A stretch of DNA of 64,000 nucleotides from Bacteroidales bacterium. Its GTDB lineage: Bacteria > Bacteroidota > Bacteroidia > Bacteroidales > UBA3663. The notes under the pieces are model-generated. The model did no database searches, was not told the DNA's origin, and saw nothing but the letters and a program-made list of their open reading frames with translations. Below, piece by piece: positions 43,165 to 50,911 of the stretch (the first letter of the stretch is position 1; every line of letters begins with the position of its first letter). Made by a program: the position numbers and the translations under genes. The DNA is taken from positions 16,511-80,510 of the forward strand of contig JAFSKF010000018.1 of assembly GCA_017449065.1 (NCBI GenBank), written 5' to 3'.

Positions 43165-44607
43165 ATGAAAAAGATGATTCTTACCTCAATGGCTGTCGCC
43201 TTAACGCTCCCATTGGCAATGAGTGTAATGGCTCAGGACGACATCTATTACAGCAAGTCAAACACAAAGAAGGCAGTTTATAAGGAAACTGAAGAGACGA
43301 ACTGGTCAACGAATGCCAACGATGACTGGGACATTGACGACTATAACCGTCGCGGTATCTCTGTTGCCAAAACATCATCGAATACCAACACGATTCCTTC
43401 CTCCACCCTGTATGGTGACGAGGACGAAGACGATGTTCTGGCTACGGATTCTATCATTCCGACGCTGCACATCAGCAACGACGGCAAGATGCTCTATACC
43501 GACAAGTCGGGCATTACGAAAGTCGATAAGGTGGTCATTGTGGGCACCTACGATTATAGTGATCGCATCCGTCGTTTCCACAATCCGTTGTTTGCCTATC
43601 ATACGTACTGCCCTTGGTATGACGTAGCCTACTACGATCCTTTCTATTGGGATTACTGCTATTGGGATCCGTGGTGGTACTGCACACCGAGCTTCGGCTG
43701 GCATTGGGGCAGCTGGTGGGGTTGCTGGGATTTCGGCTACTACACCGGTTGGTACGGTGGCTGGTACAATCCGTACTGGGCTCCTTATCGCCACTACTAT
43801 GAACCCGGCTTCTTTTATGGAGGCGGCGGTGGCGGACACTATATGGCTCATCACCGGAACCGCGGGCCACGCAACAACATGGGCGGCAACTTCCGGAATC
43901 GCACCAACACAGGACGCAACCAGATTGCCAGTGCAAACGTGAACCGCAGCTACCGTTCGAGCAGCGGCACACGCAATGCGGTGGCTTCCGGAGCAACGCG
44001 CGGCAGAAACAACTTGGGCACACGTTCCGGCGTAAGTAATCTGGGAACTCGCGGTGAATCCGGTGCCGGCACCTTGTCGGCTTCTACGACTCGCAGCGCC
44101 GTTGCTAACGGCACCCGTTCGACAACCTCCACCAGCACACGAACAGGCTCCAGCACCTATACGACACGTGGCAGTGCAAGCCGAGGTTCAAGTGCTAACA
44201 GTAGCGTGAACCGAAGCACCACATCCAGCACCAGCGCTGCAGCCAACAACCGCACCAGTGCTACAACCAATACACGTCAGCGCGTTGCGAACAGCTCTCG
44301 CAACAGTTCATCGGGCGTAAGCGTCGGCAGTTCTACCCGTAGCGGTTCTTCATCCGGCACATACCGCAACAGCAGTTCTTCAAGCAGCAGCTATCGCGGA
44401 TCGTCCAGCTACAGCGGAAGTTCTTCTAACTACAGCGGAAGTTCTTCTAACTACAGCGGAAGCAGTTCCGGCTACAGCAGCGGAGGAACCACTCGTAGCT
44501 ATAGCAGCGGCAGTTCTACCCGCAGTTACAGTGGTGGCAGCTCCAGCGGAAGCACCCGCAGTGGCGGTGGCGGCAGCAGTTCGCGTGGCGGAGGCGGACG
44601 CCGATAA
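43165..44607 (+). CDS. Exported aromatic-cluster and Ser/Thr/Gly/Arg-rich low-complexity protein
   Basis: 480 aa. Signal peptide 1-23 (SVMAQ). The segment at 24-115 is acidic (YGDEDEDDVLA). Residues about 118-140 form a small conserved-looking unit ('TKVDKVVIVGTYDYSDRIRRF'). About 148-240 is extraordinarily rich in Trp/Tyr ('YWDYCYWDPWWYC', 'GWYGGWYNPYWAPYRHYY'). From about 250 to the end is Ser/Thr/Asn/Gly/Arg low complexity with YSGSSSN repeats near 420-440. No enzyme motif. It resembles unassigned Bacteroidetes envelope proteins; a structural or matrix role is only a guess. Followed after 33 bp by the FadL-like porin gene. Confidence 0.8.
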   Translation: MKKMILTSMAVALTLPLAMSVMAQDDIYYSKSNTKKAVYKETEETNWSTNANDDWDIDDYNRRGISVAKTSSNTNTIPSSTLYGDEDEDDVLATDSIIPTLHISNDGKMLYTDKSGITKVDKVVIVGTYDYSDRIRRFHNPLFAYHTYCPWYDVAYYDPFYWDYCYWDPWWYCTPSFGWHWGSWWGCWDFGYYTGWYGGWYNPYWAPYRHYYEPGFFYGGGGGGHYMAHHRNRGPRNNMGGNFRNRTNTGRNQIASANVNRSYRSSSGTRNAVASGATRGRNNLGTRSGVSNLGTRGESGAGTLSASTTRSAVANGTRSTTSTSTRTGSSTYTTRGSASRGSSANSSVNRSTTSSTSAAANNRTSATTNTRQRVANSSRNSSSGVSVGSSTRSGSSSGTYRNSSSSSSSYRGSSSYSGSSSNYSGSSSNYSGSSSGYSSGGTTRSYSSGSSTRSYSGGSSSGSTRSGGGGSSSRGGGGRR

Positions 44608-44640
44608 GCTTCGAAAACATTTTCAATCTCTTAAATTTGC

Positions 44641-46341
44641 ATGGTTATGAAACGCTATATTCTTCCATTGATAGCCTTTTTGGCTTTACCTTTGAACGCG
44701 CAGAACGTAGTGGATGCAGTCCGCTTCGGATCGAACGACATTACGGGAACCGCCCGTTATCGCAGTATGGCAGGTGCCTTCGGCGCATTGGGTGGCGATC
44801 CTTCTGCCATGACCGACAATCCTGCAGGCATGGGTATTTTCCGAGGCACAAGCCAGATTTCTATCACCCCGAATCTTTCTTTCGCCCACAGTACGGTCGA
44901 TGGTTCGGTGAAGACCAAAATCAAGAAATCAGATGCAGCTGTCAGCAACTTGGGTTACGTCATTTCGTTCAAGACCGAATCTGCAGAGCATCTGGTAAAC
45001 TTCAATGTCGGTGTCGGCTTTAACCACAGCGCCAGCCTGGAACGCCGCTATCGGATGGTCATGGATCAGCCTCTCAGTTCCTTCGGTGCCTACTTGGCCA
45101 ATCGCGCCAACAATGCGCTGATGGCAACTGGACAGTATAGTAACCCTTATTATATTGAAACAAACGGGAAGAAAGATCCCATGTTTCCACTTTCGGCGAT
45201 ATATGGATTCCATCGCTATGCTATTGATCAGGTGCAAACGACAGATGCTGGGGGAAATACAACCTTCTATGATGGCGTGGAATCATACGACCAGCGCGAA
45301 GGACTTCCAAGCTACCAACGTCTATTGGTAAACGAGCATAACCGCAATGATGAATACAACATCAACTTCTCTGCCAATTGGGACGATTTCATCTACGGAG
45401 GTCTGTCAATCAGTATCGCCGACTTTAATTCGACCATCAACTCCGAGATGAATGAGGATTATCAATCCGATTATAAAGGCAATTACACCCAATATTTCAA
45501 CGATCTGGAAACCAAAGGATCGGGTGTAGGTATCAAGGCGGGCATTTTAATTAAACCTTCCGACCATTGGCGCTTGGGTGCGGCTGTGCACACGCCGACG
45601 TGGTATCACATGAAGGACATATACGCAGCAAAGATGGTTACAGATGATACCCGATGTGATTATAAGGATCACTTCGAGGACGAGACCTACGAATTCCGTT
45701 ACCGCTACTATTCTCCTTGGGAGTATCAGCTCAGCACAGCATGGGTGCTCGGCAACAAGGGACTCTTGAGTTTGGAATACGACCTGAAGGATTTCACCTC
45801 ACAGAAATATAAAGTAGATGAGGATGATGACGACGGCACAGATCCGTATGCCGATGTCAATAGCTGCTTCGACGACTTCTGCGCCCTGCAGCACACTTTC
45901 AAAGCCGGTGCCGAGTTACGCGTAACCGATCACTTCAGTCTTCGCTGCGGATATGCCTACAAGACTTCTCCTTATCAGAAAGACTTGCTTGATCATCCCG
46001 GCAAGTCTCGCGGCTGGAGCAACGGCTATTTCGGGGACGACAACACCCTGCTTTATGATTCTTCGAATAAGCCGAACTATACAATTCTCGATGATCAGCA
46101 GTACATCACAGCCGGTATGGGCTGGCACGGCGATTCCTGGTTCGTTGATCTTTCGTTCATGCATCATACCCAGAATGAACTCTTGGCGGCCTACCCAACT
46201 ACCGATGCACTTTATAACATCGATGAAAACGGCATTGTCACCATGACCAACGATCCTAACTATGGTGCTGTATCTGCCGACCATGTGAAGCTGACGACCC
46301 GCAAACTGAACTGGGATCTTACCGTCGGTTTCCGATTCTAA
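44641..46341 (+). CDS. OmpP1/FadL/TodX-like outer-membrane transport protein
   Basis: 566 aa. Signal peptide about 1-20 (ALPLNAQ); the start may be the ATG at 44641 or the one two codons later. The N-terminus of the mature protein carries 'DITGTARYRSMAGAFGALGGDPSAMTDNPAGMG', typical of FadL-family hatch regions in Bacteroidetes (split: 'RYRSMAGAFGALGGD', 'NPAGMGI'). The C-terminus ends in a strand finishing with Phe (LTVGFRF), as expected for outer-membrane barrels. Homologues are often labelled hemin receptor, but hydrophobic-compound uptake is the family's better-supported role. Likely co-transcribed with the Ser-rich protein. Confidence 0.82.
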   Translation: MVMKRYILPLIAFLALPLNAQNVVDAVRFGSNDITGTARYRSMAGAFGALGGDPSAMTDNPAGMGIFRGTSQISITPNLSFAHSTVDGSVKTKIKKSDAAVSNLGYVISFKTESAEHLVNFNVGVGFNHSASLERRYRMVMDQPLSSFGAYLANRANNALMATGQYSNPYYIETNGKKDPMFPLSAIYGFHRYAIDQVQTTDAGGNTTFYDGVESYDQREGLPSYQRLLVNEHNRNDEYNINFSANWDDFIYGGLSISIADFNSTINSEMNEDYQSDYKGNYTQYFNDLETKGSGVGIKAGILIKPSDHWRLGAAVHTPTWYHMKDIYAAKMVTDDTRCDYKDHFEDETYEFRYRYYSPWEYQLSTAWVLGNKGLLSLEYDLKDFTSQKYKVDEDDDDGTDPYADVNSCFDDFCALQHTFKAGAELRVTDHFSLRCGYAYKTSPYQKDLLDHPGKSRGWSNGYFGDDNTLLYDSSNKPNYTILDDQQYITAGMGWHGDSWFVDLSFMHHTQNELLAAYPTTDALYNIDENGIVTMTNDPNYGAVSADHVKLTTRKLNWDLTVGFRF

Positions 46342-46369
46342 ACTTTTTTATTGCTACTGATACCCGTTT

Positions 46370-48730
46370 GTGGAAAACTATTTAGACACATTAAACTCAA
46401 GCCAGAGGGCCGCCGTAGAATATTGCGACGGCCCCCAGTTGGTTATAGCAGGCGCAGGTTCGGGCAAGACCCGCGTACTGACCATGAAGATTGCCTATCT
46501 GTTGCAGCATGGTTACCAGCCGGACGGCATCATCGCGCTGACGTTTACAAAAAAGGCAGCGACAGAGATGCAGAACCGTATTCAGACGCTGGTGGGCACA
46601 GGTCCTGCCCGACGCCTGTGGATGGGCACCTTCCATTCGCTTTTCGGACGGATTCTCCGCCGCGAATCCGCCCGCTTGGGATTCCGTCCAGATTTCACCA
46701 TCTACGACCAGCAGGATTCGCGCAATCTCGTCAAGACCATCATCAAGGAAATGGGATTAGACGAAAAACAATACAAGCCGAATCAGGTGCACAACCAGAT
46801 CAGCAACGCCAAAAACAATCTGATTACGCCAGGCATGTATGCCGCCAACCGCGAACTGATGATGTTCGATGCGCAGGCAAAACGACCGAAGATTGCCGAA
46901 ATTTACCAGCAATACTGGAACCGCTGCTATCAGGCAGGAGCCATGGACTTCGACGATCTTTTGCTCTATACCAACATCCTGTTCCGCGATCACCCCGACC
47001 TGCTGGAGTATTATCAGGACTATTTTAAATATGTGTTGGTCGATGAGTATCAGGACACCAACCGTGCCCAGCATCTCATTGTCGAACAACTGGCTCGCAA
47101 ACACAAGCATCTTTGCGTGGTGGGCGATGATGCCCAGTCGATCTATTCTTTCCGTGGCGCCAACATCCGCAATATCCTCGACCTCCGGCAACAGATTCCA
47201 GATACCCGTCTGTTCAAACTCGAACAGAACTACCGTTCCACCCAGAACATCGTGGATGCCGCCAACAGTCTCATCGCCAAAAACAAGGAACAGATCCGGA
47301 AAACGATTTTCAGCGAGAAGGAACGCGGATCACTGCTGCGTCTGACGGGTTGTTACAGCGACCTTGAAGAAGCCACTCGTGTGGTTAAACAGATTCAGGA
47401 ACTGCACGACCGGAGGAACTATGCCTACCGGGACTGCGCCGTGCTCTACCGGAATAACTTCATCAGCCGCGTCTTCGAGGACGAACTCCGCAAGCATAAC
47501 ATCGGCTATCGGATTTACGGCGGATTGTCGTTCTACCAGCGCAAGGAAATCAAGGATGTGGTAGCCATGCTCCGTCTGCTGGTTAATCCTGCCGACGAAG
47601 AATCCTTCAAGCGCGTGATCCGTGCGGTACCTTCCGGCATTGGCGACACTACCTTAGCCAAGATGACAGATGCCCTCCGCATGGCGGTGAACGGAAACCA
47701 GCGGCTGACCCTTTTCGAGATTGCCTCCGATCCGGATGCCTGCCAGGTGAAAGTGAACAGTCGCACCAAGGCCAATCTGACCCATTTTGTCGAAACCATC
47801 CAGCATTGCCGCGAGTTCAACCTTGTGAATAATGTCTATGAAACCGCGGCAGAAGTTATCCGCCGCTTCAACTACAAGGAGACCCTGAACGACGGCACCA
47901 TCGAAGCGATGTCGAAACAGGAGAATGTCAACGAACTGCTCGACACCATCTTACAAAGTATCGAGCTTCGCAAAGAGGAAGGAGAAGCCCCTTTGACGCT
48001 GACCGAATATCTATCTACCATTTCGCTTGACGAACCCGATGCAAATACCGACGACCCGGCTTCGGACAAAGTGGCGCTGATGTCGATTCATCAGGCAAAA
48101 GGTCTGGAATTTAAGAACGTCTTCATCGTTGCTGTCGAGGATGGTATCTTGCCCTCCGATGTTTCGGTGGGCGAACTGGGCGGATACGAAGAAGAGCGCC
48201 GTCTGTTCTATGTCGCCATAACCCGAGCCGAAGAGAACTGTTTCCTGTCGTATGCAAAATCGCGCTTCCACAACGGACGCAGCGAGCAGCACCGGGCCAG
48301 CGACTTCATCCGCGACATCGACCGGCGCTTCATTCAGGAAGTCTGCGCGGCTTCGTCCACCGATTATGGTTCGACCGGCGGAGGCTCGTTCTCAACCCTA
48401 AGTTCATTCTCAGCTCGCAACAGCAAATGGACGAATCCGTTTGTCCCCAAGACTCCGATGCCGGTGGCAAGTCGCCCGACACCAACGGCAACTCGCCCTC
48501 AGCCATTGTCAGCACGTCCGTCTTCACAAGGATTGCAAAGCCAGGCGACCTTGTCGTATGGAGGACGGAAACTGACGGTTGGCACCCGCATCGTGCACGA
48601 CCGCTTCGGCAAAGGGGTAATTACCGGATTGTCGGGTGCCGACGACAGCGCCCGTATTTCTGTGCACTTCGATACGATGGGCGATAAGACGCTCTTGCTG
48701 AAGTTCGCCAAGTTCACCCTCGAAGAATAG
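46370..48730 (+). CDS. UvrD/PcrA-type superfamily 1A DNA helicase (GTG start)
   Basis: 786 aa. The frame opens with GTG at 46370, 28 bp after the porin stop. 'MENYLDTLNSSQRAAVE' gives the Q-motif and 'AGAGSGKT' (27-34) the Walker A. Other helicase blocks are 'GTFHSLFGRILR', 'VDEYQDTNRAQ' (Walker B, about 225-235), 'VGDDAQSIYSFRGA', 'QNYRST' and 'SIHQAKGLEFKNVF'. The C-terminus (about 730-786, 'VGTRIVHDRFGKGVITGL') is the Tudor-like RNA-polymerase-binding domain seen in PcrA. Role: 3'-5' unwinding in nucleotide excision and mismatch repair and transcription-coupled repair. Confidence 0.94.
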   Translation: MENYLDTLNSSQRAAVEYCDGPQLVIAGAGSGKTRVLTMKIAYLLQHGYQPDGIIALTFTKKAATEMQNRIQTLVGTGPARRLWMGTFHSLFGRILRRESARLGFRPDFTIYDQQDSRNLVKTIIKEMGLDEKQYKPNQVHNQISNAKNNLITPGMYAANRELMMFDAQAKRPKIAEIYQQYWNRCYQAGAMDFDDLLLYTNILFRDHPDLLEYYQDYFKYVLVDEYQDTNRAQHLIVEQLARKHKHLCVVGDDAQSIYSFRGANIRNILDLRQQIPDTRLFKLEQNYRSTQNIVDAANSLIAKNKEQIRKTIFSEKERGSLLRLTGCYSDLEEATRVVKQIQELHDRRNYAYRDCAVLYRNNFISRVFEDELRKHNIGYRIYGGLSFYQRKEIKDVVAMLRLLVNPADEESFKRVIRAVPSGIGDTTLAKMTDALRMAVNGNQRLTLFEIASDPDACQVKVNSRTKANLTHFVETIQHCREFNLVNNVYETAAEVIRRFNYKETLNDGTIEAMSKQENVNELLDTILQSIELRKEEGEAPLTLTEYLSTISLDEPDANTDDPASDKVALMSIHQAKGLEFKNVFIVAVEDGILPSDVSVGELGGYEEERRLFYVAITRAEENCFLSYAKSRFHNGRSEQHRASDFIRDIDRRFIQEVCAASSTDYGSTGGGSFSTLSSFSARNSKWTNPFVPKTPMPVASRPTPTATRPQPLSARPSSQGLQSQATLSYGGRKLTVGTRIVHDRFGKGVITGLSGADDSARISVHFDTMGDKTLLLKFAKFTLEE

Positions 48731-48732
48731 AC

Positions 48733-48765
48733 AAAAAGAAGGCAGCCTGTTGCCAGACTGCCTTC
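48733..48765 (-). terminator. Intrinsic terminator of the tRNA-Arg gene
   Basis: On the minus strand GAAGGCAG (48758-48765) pairs with CTGCCTTC (48738-48745) over a 12-nt loop and is followed by TTTTT (48733-48737). The plus orientation lacks a T-run, so it serves the tRNA rather than the helicase gene. Confidence 0.8.
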
Positions 48766-48770
48766 CCATG

Positions 48771-48842
48771 TGACCCCGTACGGAGTCGAACCGTAATCGA
48801 AGGAACCGGAATCCTTTATTCTATCCATTGAACTACGGGGCC
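48771..48842 (-). tRNA. tRNA-Arg, anticodon CCG
   Basis: A 72-nt cloverleaf on the minus strand. Acceptor GGCCCCG pairs with CGGGGTC (one G-U), D stem GTTC/GAAT, anticodon stem AAGGA/TCCTT with loop TTCCGGT (anticodon CCG), T stem TACGG/CCGTA with loop TTCGACT, discriminator A. CCA is not encoded. It lies between the helicase and ung genes on the opposite strand, with its own promoter and terminator. Confidence 0.95.
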
Positions 48843-48870
48843 AAAATGGACGAATTCCTGAAATCGCGTG

Positions 48871-48902
48871 CAAAGGTACGCCATTTTTACGACAAATCCA
48901 AA
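48871..48902 (-). promoter_or_regulatory. Promoter of tRNA-Arg
   Basis: Minus strand TTTG (48899-48902), 20-nt spacer, TACCTTTG (48871-48878), 29 bp upstream of the tRNA 5' end. Confidence 0.72.
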
Positions 48903-48926
48903 TTTTCGACTGAAAAAATTTCATCT

Positions 48927-49592
48927 ATGCAGGTAAAGATTGAAGAATCGTGGCGGAAAGTGCTGCAACCTCAGTTCGACAGCGCCTATTTTGAACTGCT
49001 CACCTCCTTTGTGCGCCGGGCTTATCAAAGCAGCATCGTCTATCCTCCGGGAGGAAAAATCTTTGAGGCGTTCAACCGCACACCTTTCGACAAGGTGAAG
49101 GTGGTTATTCTCGGACAAGATCCCTACCACGGACCCAATCAGGCGCACGGCTTATGTTTCTCGGTGCAGCCGGGGGTGGCAGTTCCGCCTTCGCTGATAA
49201 ATATATACAAGGAACTTTCGCAGGAATATCAGCTGGATTATACGCAACGCAACGGAGACCTTTCGCACTGGGCAGATCAAGGTGTGCTTCTGCTCAATGC
49301 CACCCTGACGGTTCAGGCCGGCATGCCGGGCAGCCATCAGGGCAAAGGCTGGGAGACCTTCACCGATGCAGCCATTCAGGCTCTTTCCGAACAGCGCGAG
49401 CATCTGGTGTTCCTCCTTTGGGGCAGTTATGCCCAACAGAAAGGACGTGTCATCGACCGCCGCAAACATCTGGTGCTCGAAACTGCACACCCCTCACCCC
49501 TTTCCGCCTATCGCGGCTTCTTCGGTTGCGGACATTTTGTAAAAACCAATGAGTACCTTACCCAACATGGGCTGGAACCGATTCGATGGTAA
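48927..49592 (+). CDS. ung: Uracil-DNA glycosylase, family 1
   Basis: 221 aa. The start at 48927 is chosen because the upstream ATG at 48828 lies within the tRNA gene and the added residues match no Ung N-terminus. Motifs: 'VVILGQDPYHGPNQAHGLCFSV' region with catalytic Asp65, 'LLLNATLTVQAG' (motif 3) and 'TAHPSPLSAYRGFFGC' with the leucine-loop His. Length is typical. It removes uracil from DNA to start base-excision repair. Followed by the MazG-like gene on the same strand (37 bp). Confidence 0.96.
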   Translation: MQVKIEESWRKVLQPQFDSAYFELLTSFVRRAYQSSIVYPPGGKIFEAFNRTPFDKVKVVILGQDPYHGPNQAHGLCFSVQPGVAVPPSLINIYKELSQEYQLDYTQRNGDLSHWADQGVLLLNATLTVQAGMPGSHQGKGWETFTDAAIQALSEQREHLVFLLWGSYAQQKGRVIDRRKHLVLETAHPSPLSAYRGFFGCGHFVKTNEYLTQHGLEPIRW

Positions 49593-49600
49593 GAAAAAAA

Positions 49601-49614
49601 AATCAGAGTAATCA
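49601..49614. repeat. Dispersed copy of the AATCAGAGTAATC repeat
   Basis: The 14-nt sequence AATCAGAGTAATCA after an A-run, in the ung/MazG gap, matches the unit of the array at 41972-42140. Confidence 0.5.
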
Positions 49615-49629
49615 AAAAGAATTAAAACC

Positions 49630-49956
49630 ATGACTCTTAATGACTATCAGGCAGGTGCACGCCGCACCGCCATTTATCCCAGCAGCCAGAACATTATCTA
49701 CCCCACCCTCGGATTGAGCGGGGAGGCAGGAGAAGTGGCCGACAAAGTAAAGAAAGTGATTCGCGACAACAACCAAGAATTTACTGCCGATCGCAAACGG
49801 GAAATTGCCCTCGAACTGGGCGATGTGCTCTGGTATGCGGCTTCTTTGGCGCACGATTTAGGCTACACCCTCGACGAAGTGGCTCAAATGAACCTCGACA
49901 AACTGGCATCTCGCATGAATCGCGGCAAGATTCACGGCTCCGGTGACGAACGCTAA
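49630..49956 (+). CDS. MazG-like nucleotide pyrophosphohydrolase
   Basis: 108 aa, single MazG-like helical domain. Metal-binding EExxE-type residues are visible in 'LGLSGEAGEVADKVKK' (27-42) and 'EIALELGDVLWYAASLAHDLG' (58-78, the ExxxD pair). Predicted to hydrolyse (d)NTPs or a related nucleotide to monophosphates in house-cleaning. Its position after ung suggests a shared DNA-quality role, though that is inference. Its stop is 5 bp from the end of the convergent SDR gene. Confidence 0.88.
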   Translation: MTLNDYQAGARRTAIYPSSQNIIYPTLGLSGEAGEVADKVKKVIRDNNQEFTADRKREIALELGDVLWYAASLAHDLGYTLDEVAQMNLDKLASRMNRGKIHGSGDER

Positions 49957-49961
49957 GCCGC

Positions 49962-50759
49962 TTAATACATCTTTCCTAACACATAATTGATAAAGGTGGC
50001 AGGCACCAGCTTCTGCGCCACGAGGAAGAGCCGGTATTTCCAACCCACGGTGTGGAATAATGCCGGACGACGGCTTTGGGCGATGCTCAGGAGTTTGTGC
50101 GCCATCTTTTCGGCAGGGATGCCGTTTTCTTCATCCCGCTCCATCTTCCGGAGGGAATCGGACATGTGCGTGTATAGATCCTCCCCTTGCAGATTCTTTT
50201 TTCTCACGGCAGTAAATCCGGTCTTCACATCGCCCGGCAAAAGGCAGCTCACCCGAACGCCGAATCCCTTCACCTCGTTGCGCAACGAAGAGGCGAAACT
50301 GCCGATAGCCGCCTTCGATGCCGAATAGAACGACTGATAGGGAATGGCGAACACGCCTGCCATGCTGCCCACCAGAATGATAGTGCCGTTCCGTCGACTG
50401 CGCATCGAAGGCAGTACGGCCTGCACCAGATGCACCGTTCCGAAAAAATTCACCTCCATTTGCCGATGCATATCTTCGGAAGTGGCAAACTCAGCTGCTC
50501 CGGCGATACCCATACCGGCATTGCAGATCAGCACGTCAATATGTCCTTCCTGGCTGAGCACCGCCTCCACCACCCGCCGGCAATCAAGGGCCGACGTCAC
50601 ATCGCCCTGCCAATGCACAACAGGACAATCCGTCTCTAAGTCCGAAGGCATCGCGTCCCGTCGGCTCATCTCATAGACCTTGTAACCCTGCCTTGCGAAA
50701 AGCTGTGCCGTTGCCCGACCGATACCGGAACTACCGCCCGAAATAAGAAGAACTTTCAT
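49962..50759 (-). CDS. Short-chain dehydrogenase/reductase (classical SDR)
   Basis: 265 aa from ATG 50759 (ATG 50765 is also possible). More upstream ATGs lie above the -7 box at 50778-50785. NAD(P)-binding 'ISGGSSGIGRA' (6-16), 'NAG' at about 81-83, catalytic Ser in 'VGSMAGV' and 'YSASK' (Tyr-x-x-x-Lys), then 'PGDVKTGF'. Several relatives act on fatty or steroid-type alcohols, but the substrate is not predictable. The C-terminal hydrophobic stretch 'YRLFLVAQKLVPATFINYVLG' may associate with the membrane. Confidence 0.92.
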   Translation of the reverse strand: MKVLLISGGSSGIGRATAQLFARQGYKVYEMSRRDAMPSDLETDCPVVHWQGDVTSALDCRRVVEAVLSQEGHIDVLICNAGMGIAGAAEFATSEDMHRQMEVNFFGTVHLVQAVLPSMRSRRNGTIILVGSMAGVFAIPYQSFYSASKAAIGSFASSLRNEVKGFGVRVSCLLPGDVKTGFTAVRKKNLQGEDLYTHMSDSLRKMERDEENGIPAEKMAHKLLSIAQSRRPALFHTVGWKYRLFLVAQKLVPATFINYVLGKMY

Positions 50760-50777
50760 AGCCATGATTCTTTCGCG

Positions 50778-50785
50778 CAAAGATA
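50778..50785 (-). promoter_or_regulatory. -7 promoter element for the SDR gene
   Basis: Minus strand TATCTTTG followed by CG. Transcription would start about 6-12 nt before the SDR start codon, implying a nearly leaderless mRNA. Confidence 0.55.
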
Positions 50786-50880
50786 ACAAATAATGCTGAA
50801 CTACGAAAGCATTTTTGGAGAAATCACGCAATAAACAAAGGCAATTCTGAGAAAAACGAGGAAAATTTCCAAATTTGTAT

Positions 50881-50888
50881 TATCTTTG
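50881..50888 (+). promoter_or_regulatory. -7 promoter element for the membrane AraC regulator
   Basis: TATCTTTG followed by CA, 23 bp upstream of the ATG at 50912. No good TTTG at -33, suggesting a weak or activator-dependent promoter. Confidence 0.6.
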
Positions 50889-50911
50889 CACCCAATTTGT
50901 AAGCAAAAGAT

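Noticed and set aside
48828..48926. N-terminal extension of uracil-DNA glycosylase
   Set aside because: The extended start lies within the tRNA-Arg gene and the added residues do not fit the family.
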